Below are positions 5,074 through 9,481 of a stretch of 9,481 nucleotides of DNA, piece after piece. Source of the stretch: Chromatiales bacterium. Lineage in GTDB: Bacteria; Pseudomonadota; Gammaproteobacteria; UBA6429; Thiohalophilaceae. Made by a program: the position numbers and the translations under genes. Below the pieces are notes generated by a model. It was given only the letters and a program-made list of their open reading frames with translations. It was not told the origin of the DNA and made no database searches. Numbering within the stretch: the first letter of the stretch is position 1; each line of letters opens with the position of its first letter. The DNA lies in contig JALTLP010000370.1 in assembly GCA_027001895.1 (NCBI GenBank), forward strand, positions 1 to 9,481. Reading direction: 5' to 3'.

Positions 5074-6213
5074 TCAGACCAGGACCATATTATCGCGGTG
5101 AATAACTTCTTCCTCATTAATATAACCCAATATCTCGTTAATTTTATTACTGGGTTGCCCCACCAACTTACGCACTTCATCGGCATTATAATTAACCAGT
5201 CCACAGGCAATTTGTTTCCCGGCTAACGAAACACAGGCAACCATTTCGCCCCGGTTAAAGTTACCTTCTACCTGTTTTATTCCAACCGATAATAAACTAC
5301 TACCCGAATTATTAAGTACCTTTTCAGCACCCTGGTCTATAACAAGTTTACCTTTCATCTGTAAATGCCCTGCCAACCATTGTTTATGCGCCGTATCCGG
5401 TTTTTTACTGGTATACAACAAGCTGCCAATATTTTCTGTATTAAAAATACGTTTTAAATTTTCGGCATCCCGCCCACTGGCAATAATCGTATTAGTACCA
5501 GAGCGTGCTGCCAGTCTTGCTGCACGTAACTTGGTAAACATACCACCACTGCCCAGCTTGCCACCGGTTGATTCAACCATGTTGTCGAGTTCAGTATTAT
5601 CAACATTACTTAGTTCTATGATTTTTGCGTCTGAACAATTACGTGGATTTTTATCAAACAAACCATCCTGATCGGTCAGAATTATCATATGGTCTGCCTC
5701 AACCAAATTAGCAACTAATGCCGCAAGGGTGTCGTTATCACCAAAACGAATTTCGTCAGTAACGACAGTGTCATTCTCGTTAATAATCGGGATCGCATTC
5801 AGCTTTAACAAACTACGAATCGTACTACGGGCGTTAAGATAACGCTGCCGATTGGATAAGTCATCATGGGTTAATAATACCTGTGCAGTATGCATTTTGT
5901 AGGCACTAAATTCTGACTCATAAGCCTGCACCAGCCCCATCTGACCGACTGCCGCAGCAGCTTGCAGGTCATGGATTGCCTGTGGTCTTTCGGTTAAACC
6001 TAATCGGCTCATACCTTCGGCAACTGCACCGGAAGAAACAAGTACTACCTCAACACCATGTTTCTTAAGTTGTACGATTTGTTCAACCCAGGCTTTTATA
6101 TTATTCGTATTTAAACCGGCACCATCGTTAGTTAATAATGCACTACCAATTTTAATCACCCAACGTCTGGATAACTTTAATTGTTCACGATATTTTGACT
6201 GGATGTTGGCCAT
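5074..6213 (-). CDS. proB: Glutamate 5-kinase ProB with C-terminal PUA domain
   Basis: Phosphorylates L-glutamate with ATP to gamma-glutamyl phosphate, the first and feedback-inhibited step of proline synthesis in the cytoplasm. The amino-acid-kinase domain (about 16-270) shows VIKIGSALLT (19-28), VSSGAVAEGM (59-68), IINENDTVV (143-151), FGDNDTLAALVA (157-168), LTDQDGLFDKNPR (179-191) and LGSGGMFTKL (220-229). A PUA domain follows (about 285-372) as in E. coli ProB. At 379 residues the gene is intact, with a slightly long N-terminus. It lies 87 bases downstream of obgE on the same strand, the usual obg-proB order. No Shine-Dalgarno is apparent before the ATG. The partner gene proA is not in the window. 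Confidence 0.97.
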   Translation of the reverse strand: MANIQSKYREQLKLSRRWVIKIGSALLTNDGAGLNTNNIKAWVEQIVQLKKHGVEVVLVSSGAVAEGMSRLGLTERPQAIHDLQAAAAVGQMGLVQAYESEFSAYKMHTAQVLLTHDDLSNRQRYLNARSTIRSLLKLNAIPIINENDTVVTDEIRFGDNDTLAALVANLVEADHMIILTDQDGLFDKNPRNCSDAKIIELSNVDNTELDNMVESTGGKLGSGGMFTKLRAARLAARSGTNTIIASGRDAENLKRIFNTENIGSLLYTSKKPDTAHKQWLAGHLQMKGKLVIDQGAEKVLNNSGSSLLSVGIKQVEGNFNRGEMVACVSLAGKQIACGLVNYNADEVRKLVGQPSNKINEILGYINEEEVIHRDNMVLV

Positions 6214-6242
6214 TTGAATTATTCTACATTATATTTCTATCT

Positions 6243-6271
6243 ATTATATTAGCCCGTATTGAGTTGCTAAA
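6243..6271 (-). promoter_or_regulatory. Possible internal promoter for proB
   Basis: On the minus strand TTTAGC (6271-6266) and a perfect TATAAT (6248-6243) are 17 bases apart, in the 87-base gap between obgE and proB. A second TATAAT (6233-6228) lies closer to the start codon without a clear -35. The -10 is excellent and the -35 poor, in AT-rich sequence where chance matches are easy. Confidence 0.35.
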
Positions 6272-6300
6272 AGATTTGCAAAATCATTCAAACTCTTTGT

Positions 6301-7350
6301 TTACTCACTTTCTTTGCTGCCGTCTGAATTACTCAAGGCTAACTGCTCTTCCACATGTTGCATAATATCAAAACATAAAGCCTGTGTGCCCTGCTTATTA
6401 ATTGCTGATATCTGATAAACAGGCCCACTCCAGTTTAGTCGTTTAATAATATCATCACAATGCGCCTGTCGTTCATCTTCGGGGATCAGATCTACTTTGT
6501 TTAATACCAGCCAGCGCGTATAGTTGCTGAGATCCTGGCCATATTTATCCAGCTCATTTTCTATCACTCGTACACTTTCTACCGGATCCACTTCGTGATC
6601 AAATGGCGCAACATCAACAAGATGCAACAACAAACGGGTACGCGAAATATGTTTTAAAAAAGTAATCCCAAGGCCGGCACCTTCAGCCGCACCTTCAATA
6701 ATACCCGGGATATCCGCCACCACAAAGCTACGGTGCGCTTCCACACTCACTACTCCCAGGTTTGGATAAAGTGTAGTAAACGGGTAATCCGCCACTTTAG
6801 GTTTTGCCGCTGAAACTGCACGAATAAAAGTGGACTTACCGGCATTAGGTAAACCCAGCAAACCGACATCGGCCAGCACTTTTAATTCCAGTCGCAGATT
6901 TCGTTCTTCGCCCTTTGTACCAGTTGTAAACTGTCTGGGGGCGCGGTTGGTACTGCTTTTATAATGCACGTTACCAATACCATGTTCACCGCCTTTGGCA
7001 ACAACAATGCACTGTCCATCTTCAACCACATCACCAATAAGTTCGTTGGTATCATCATCATAAATTTGTGTGCCCAAAGGTATCTTGATAACAAGGTCTT
7101 CACCACCACGACCGGTCATTCGACGCCGCGCACCTTGCCTGCCATTTTCAGCTTTATAAAAACGATCATAACGAAAATCTGCCAGCGTATTCTGGTTAAC
7201 ATCACCCCGCATAATAATGCTGCCGCCGTCACCCCCGTCACCCCCATCGGGGCCACCAAACTCGATATATTTTTCACGACGAAATGTCGCAATACCGCTG
7301 CCACCTTTGCCAGCCTGTACTTTTATTACTGCTTCATCTACAAATTTCAT
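6301..7350 (-). CDS. obgE: GTPase ObgE/CgtA
   Basis: Essential, slow GTPase that binds the 50S subunit and acts in late ribosome assembly and stress control. The glycine-rich Obg fold fills residues 1-158, with FGGPDGGDGGDGGS (31-44) and GRQGARRRMTGRGGED (70-85). The G domain has G1 GLPNAGKST (166-174), switch I/G2 DYPFTTL (188-194), G3 DIPG (213-216), G4 NKVD (284-287) and G5 SAI (315-317). At 349 residues it ends soon after the G domain. The acidic C-terminal tail of E. coli ObgE (390 residues) is reduced to a short SNSDGSKESE. The gene lies beyond the rpmA terminator in the rplU-rpmA-obgE-proB order. The ATG is preceded by AT-rich sequence without a clear Shine-Dalgarno. The start is fixed by the conserved MKFVDEAVIKV N-terminus. 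Confidence 0.98.
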   Translation of the reverse strand: MKFVDEAVIKVQAGKGGSGIATFRREKYIEFGGPDGGDGGDGGSIIMRGDVNQNTLADFRYDRFYKAENGRQGARRRMTGRGGEDLVIKIPLGTQIYDDDTNELIGDVVEDGQCIVVAKGGEHGIGNVHYKSSTNRAPRQFTTGTKGEERNLRLELKVLADVGLLGLPNAGKSTFIRAVSAAKPKVADYPFTTLYPNLGVVSVEAHRSFVVADIPGIIEGAAEGAGLGITFLKHISRTRLLLHLVDVAPFDHEVDPVESVRVIENELDKYGQDLSNYTRWLVLNKVDLIPEDERQAHCDDIIKRLNWSGPVYQISAINKQGTQALCFDIMQHVEEQLALSNSDGSKESE

Positions 7351-7396
7351 CGTAATACCAATATATATAAGTTAAATTTAGTATAGCCCTATAGCA

Positions 7397-7424
7397 AAAA
7401 ACCCCATCATAAGACGGGGTTTTT
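7397..7424 (-). terminator. Intrinsic terminator of the rplU-rpmA operon
   Basis: On the minus strand the stem CCCCGTC (7419-7413) pairs with GATGGGG (7408-7402) around loop TTAT. It is flanked by a 5' A-run and followed by a run of six T (7401-7396). The single non-Watson-Crick pair is G-U in minus-strand RNA but A-C in plus-strand RNA, which fits leftward transcription. The stem ends 28 bases past the rpmA stop codon, so obgE probably depends on read-through or on its own promoter. Confidence 0.9.
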
Positions 7425-7451
7425 AAAATTAAAAAAACAATTTTACCTGTT

Positions 7452-7712
7452 TTATGCCGCCGGTATAACACTCACTTGTTGACGTTTTTTCGGGCCTTTA
7501 ACTTCGAACTGCACAAAACCATCGGTTTTTGCAAACAAAGTATCATCGCCACCACGACCAACGTTTACACCAGGATGAACCTTGGTACCACGTTGACGAA
7601 CAATAATACCACCAGCGAGAATTGCTTCACCACCGTAAACTTTAACGCCCAGACGTTTCGCGTTGGAATCGCGACCGTTACGAGTACTACCACCTGCTTT
7701 CTTATGAGCCAT
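7452..7712 (-). CDS. rpmA: 50S ribosomal protein L27
   Basis: Component of the large ribosomal subunit. Its flexible N-terminus reaches toward the peptidyl-transferase centre and helps position tRNA. The 86-residue protein has the canonical AHKKAGGSTRNGRDS start directly after Met, with no cleavable N-terminal extension of the kind seen in Firmicutes. It continues through RLGVKVYGGE and ILAGGIIVRQRGTKVHPG. Length and sequence are typical. AAGGAGT lies seven bases before the ATG. It follows rplU by 20 bases in the universal rplU-rpmA pair and is closed by a terminator. Confidence 0.99.
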   Translation of the reverse strand: MAHKKAGGSTRNGRDSNAKRLGVKVYGGEAILAGGIIVRQRGTKVHPGVNVGRGGDDTLFAKTDGFVQFEVKGPKKRQQVSVIPAA

Positions 7713-7732
7713 CTTGTTACTCCTTACCTGGC

Positions 7733-8047
7733 CTAGCTTGCGCTAATTCCAGTAATTTCAATTTCTGTATAATGTTGACGGTGACCCTGCTGCTTACGAG
7801 AGTGCTTACGACGACGGAACTTGATGATGCGAATTTTATCGCCCCGACCGTGGCTTTTAACCTTGGCAGTCACTTTGCCGCCAGCAACGTATGGTGCACC
7901 AATTTTAATGTCATCACCATTGGCAACCATTAAAACTTTTTCAATATCCAGGCTGCCGCCTTCTTCAACGTCGAGTTTTTCAACTTTCAAGTATTGGCCT
8001 TCTGCAACTCGATATTGCTTACCGCCGCTTTCAATTACCGCGTACAT
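7733..8047 (-). CDS. rplU: 50S ribosomal protein L21
   Basis: Large-subunit protein binding 23S rRNA. The 104-residue sequence is collinear with E. coli L21, from MYAVIESGGKQYRV at the start through HGRGDKIRIIKFRRRK and SRKQQGHRQHYTEIEI to the ITGIS C-terminus. It is the first gene of the leftward rplU-rpmA operon. TGGAGATGA shortly before the ATG is the ribosome site. The predicted leader is about 65 nucleotides, with no convincing autoregulatory structure visible to me. Confidence 0.99.
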   Translation of the reverse strand: MYAVIESGGKQYRVAEGQYLKVEKLDVEEGGSLDIEKVLMVANGDDIKIGAPYVAGGKVTAKVKSHGRGDKIRIIKFRRRKHSRKQQGHRQHYTEIEITGISAS

Positions 8048-8118
8048 TAAATCATCTCCAGTAAAGCCCCGTCAGATAAGAAAAAAACTCGACAAGGCTG
8101 GGTTTAATTGAGCCGGCA

Positions 8119-8147
8119 ATTGTACTGGTTCAACCCGCCCCGGTCAA
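8119..8147 (-). promoter_or_regulatory. Sigma70 promoter of rplU-rpmA
   Basis: On the minus strand TTGACC (8147-8142) and TACAAT (8124-8119) are separated by exactly 17 bases, each with five of six consensus positions. The expected start near 8112 gives a leader of about 65 bases before rplU. Upstream A-tracts (8151-8188) could act as an UP element. Confidence 0.75.
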
Positions 8148-8150
8148 AGA

Positions 8151-8188
8151 TTTTAGGCCAGTTTTCACCAGTTTTTTGTGCTTTTTTT
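8151..8188. promoter_or_regulatory. Phased A/T tracts upstream of the rplU promoter
   Basis: T-runs begin at 8151, 8162, 8172 and 8182 (lengths 4, 4, 6 and 7), spaced 11, 10 and 10 bases, so they lie on one helix face. Phased A-tracts bend DNA. Placed just upstream of the -35 of a ribosomal promoter, they are suited to an UP-element or upstream-curvature role. Part of the pattern is the repeated CCAGTTTT at 8158-8165 and 8168-8175. Confidence 0.55.
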
Positions 8189-8244
8189 GCCCTATTTACG
8201 CAGACAATGGCTACGCCCACTGAGGCATATATATTAAAGGTAAC

Positions 8245-8273
8245 TTGACAGCATGCCGACTGCCCCCTAGCAT
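8245..8273 (+). promoter_or_regulatory. Sigma70 promoter of ispB
   Basis: A perfect -35 TTGACA (8245-8250), a 17-base spacer and TAGCAT (8268-8273). The predicted start near 8280 leaves a leader of roughly 65 bases before the ATG. It faces away from the rplU promoter with no overlap. Confidence 0.65.
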
Positions 8274-8346
8274 TCACAACCTTTGCGGATTTTCACAAAC
8301 AAAACAATAATGCGGACAGTGAGATTCTCTCTTCGCACGGATAATT

Positions 8347-9315
8347 ATGAATATTGATGCCATATATGACCTGATTGCCGAAGACATGAAACAGGTCAAC
8401 GCGACTATTTTAAAGCGCCTGCAGTCTGAAATTGTGCTTATTAACCAGGTAGGCACCCATATTATTAACAGTGGTGGCAAGCGCTTGCGCCCTGTTATCC
8501 ACCTGCTGTGTGCCCGAGCAATTGGCTATAATGCTTCGCAACATATTGATTTAGCAGCAATAATTGAGTTTATCCATACGGCCACCCTGCTCCACGACGA
8601 TGTTGTCGACGCCTCCGAGCTACGCCGGGGCCAGGAAACGGCCAATAGCCTGTGGGGCAACGAGGCCAGTGTACTGGTGGGGGATTTTCTGTATTCCAGA
8701 GCCTTCCAGATGATGGTGGATGTCGGCGATATGCAAATAATGGCAATTTTGGCCAATGCCACCAATACCATTGCCGAGGGTGAAGTACAACAATTGCTCA
8801 ATGTACACGATCCGGATACCACCGAGCAACGCTACCTCGATGTAATCCACAACAAAACAGCCAAATTATTCGAATCCGCATCCGAACTGGCAGCGGTGCT
8901 GAATAATGAATCATCTGAAGCCCAAACTGCTATGGCTCACTATGGCATGCATCTCGGTACCGCCTTCCAACTGATAGACGATGTACTCGACTACAGTGCG
9001 TCCAGCGAAGAAATGGGCAAAAATATTGGAGACGACCTTGCCGAAGGCAAACCCACCCTGCCACTGATTTATACCATGCAACATGGCACTAAAGAACAGG
9101 CCGAAGTGGTGAGTAAAGCCATTGAAGAGAACGGCCTGGACTATATTGATGCCGTCACCGAAGCTATTCATGCGACCGGCGCAATTGAATACACTGCTGA
9201 TTGTGCCCGAAAAGAATCTGATCTGGCGATACAAGCCTTAAATGAACTTGAAAATTCAGAATATAAAACCGCTTTGGTTGAACTGGCTAAATTTGCCGTA
9301 AGCCGGAAGTTTTAG
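8347..9315 (+). CDS. ispB: Octaprenyl diphosphate synthase IspB
   Basis: Trans-prenyltransferase that condenses isopentenyl diphosphate units onto farnesyl diphosphate to make the long chain attached to ubiquinone and menaquinone. At 322 residues it aligns end to end with E. coli IspB (323). GGKRLRP comes first, then the first aspartate-rich motif in LLHDDVVD (Asp84, Asp85 and Asp88). LVGDFLYSRAFQMM follows, then AEGEVQQL, and the second aspartate-rich motif FQLIDDVLD (Asp211, Asp212 and Asp215). GKNIGDDLAEGKPTLPL completes the set. All catalytic Mg-binding aspartates are present. Chain length (C40) is assumed from similarity. The Shine-Dalgarno is weak, but the N-terminus MNIDAIYDLIAEDM matches the family. 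It is divergent from rplU, a conserved arrangement. Confidence 0.97.
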   Translation: MNIDAIYDLIAEDMKQVNATILKRLQSEIVLINQVGTHIINSGGKRLRPVIHLLCARAIGYNASQHIDLAAIIEFIHTATLLHDDVVDASELRRGQETANSLWGNEASVLVGDFLYSRAFQMMVDVGDMQIMAILANATNTIAEGEVQQLLNVHDPDTTEQRYLDVIHNKTAKLFESASELAAVLNNESSEAQTAMAHYGMHLGTAFQLIDDVLDYSASSEEMGKNIGDDLAEGKPTLPLIYTMQHGTKEQAEVVSKAIEENGLDYIDAVTEAIHATGAIEYTADCARKESDLAIQALNELENSEYKTALVELAKFAVSRKF

Positions 9316-9321
9316 AATTTT

Positions 9322-9471
9322 AAACCACGGCGACACAGCGGGCACGGCGAAAGATTTTTTAGTAGTTATCGCAGCAATAAAACCTGAGTTAAAAAATTCC
9401 TGGCGTCCTTTGTGCCTTGGCTGTTTTAAAAAAAAGATCAAACCACGAAGAACACAAAGGGCACGAAGAAA
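9322..9471. repeat. Three copies of a CCACGAAG-type dispersed repeat downstream of ispB
   Basis: Unit A (about 9322-9353) and unit C (about 9440-9471) are direct copies of the pattern AAACCACGNNG-ACACANNGGGCACGNNG. A middle unit B (about 9400-9426) is a poorer inverted copy containing CCTTTGTGCCTT. B and C could pair as a hairpin around an A-rich loop, for example CCTTTGTG with CACAAAGG. Sequences of this kind are, as I recall, widespread intergenic repeats in environmental proteobacteria. No ORF is credible here. Confidence 0.65.
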
Positions 9472-9481
9472 TAAATAAAAG

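Noticed and set aside
6964..7386. Long plus-strand reading frames opposite obgE, rpmA and rplU (for example 6964-7386 and 7476-7736)
   Set aside because: They are antisense to unmistakable housekeeping genes, have compositions expected from reversed coding sequence and match no family I know.
8048..8112. Possible autoregulatory leader before rplU
   Set aside because: The predicted leader is short, and I could not find a convincing stem or a known L21 leader pattern in it.
9351..9360. T-run as an ispB terminator
   Set aside because: The six T at 9355-9360 are not preceded by a stable stem, so a terminator cannot be supported there.
9316..9481. CRISPR-like array after ispB
   Set aside because: The units are few, diverged, partly inverted and irregularly spaced, which fits a dispersed repeat and not a CRISPR array.

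Overview
The window looks like core chromosome of a gammaproteobacterium with moderately AT-rich DNA. The divergent arrangement ispB / rplU-rpmA followed by obgE-proB is typical of that class. The IspB, L21, MsrA, bactofilin and DUF3524-type proteins all read as gammaproteobacterial, as judged by memory of family members and not by a search. No phage, transposase, CRISPR or RNA gene is visible. Dispersed-repeat-like sequence sits at both ends (about 9-40 and 9322-9471).

Layout. Positions 1-168 hold a palindromic repeat-like sequence and a weak hairpin. An msrA-DUF924 gene pair runs leftward (1362 to 169). A short DUF6316-like gene (1535-1738) reads rightward from its own promoter. A 303-base gap (1739-2041) carries an inverted repeat over a candidate promoter. 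Then comes a bactofilin gene (2042-2554), followed after 9 bases by a degenerate methyltransferase-like gene (2564-3208). The start of that second gene contains a perfect 13-bp inverted repeat. Its end overlaps by 15 bases the end of a convergent glycosyltransferase gene (4291-3194) of the DUF3524 / tRNA-queuosine mannosyltransferase family. A secreted glycine-zipper protein (4441-5022) follows, closed by a strong terminator (5043-5072).

The right half is housekeeping. Reading leftward from about 8112, rplU and rpmA form an operon with a good sigma70-type promoter preceded by phased A-tracts, and a clear terminator at 7397-7424. obgE and proB lie beyond that terminator in the same direction and lack obvious Shine-Dalgarno sequences. 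ispB (8347-9315) reads rightward from its own TTGACA promoter. It makes the polyprenyl diphosphate used for the quinone side chain.

I do not see a clear undescribed multi-gene system. The least explained part is the bactofilin / methyltransferase-like / DUF3524 glycosyltransferase block at 1.9-4.3 kb, with its hairpin in the 5' coding region and its overlapping convergent gene ends.
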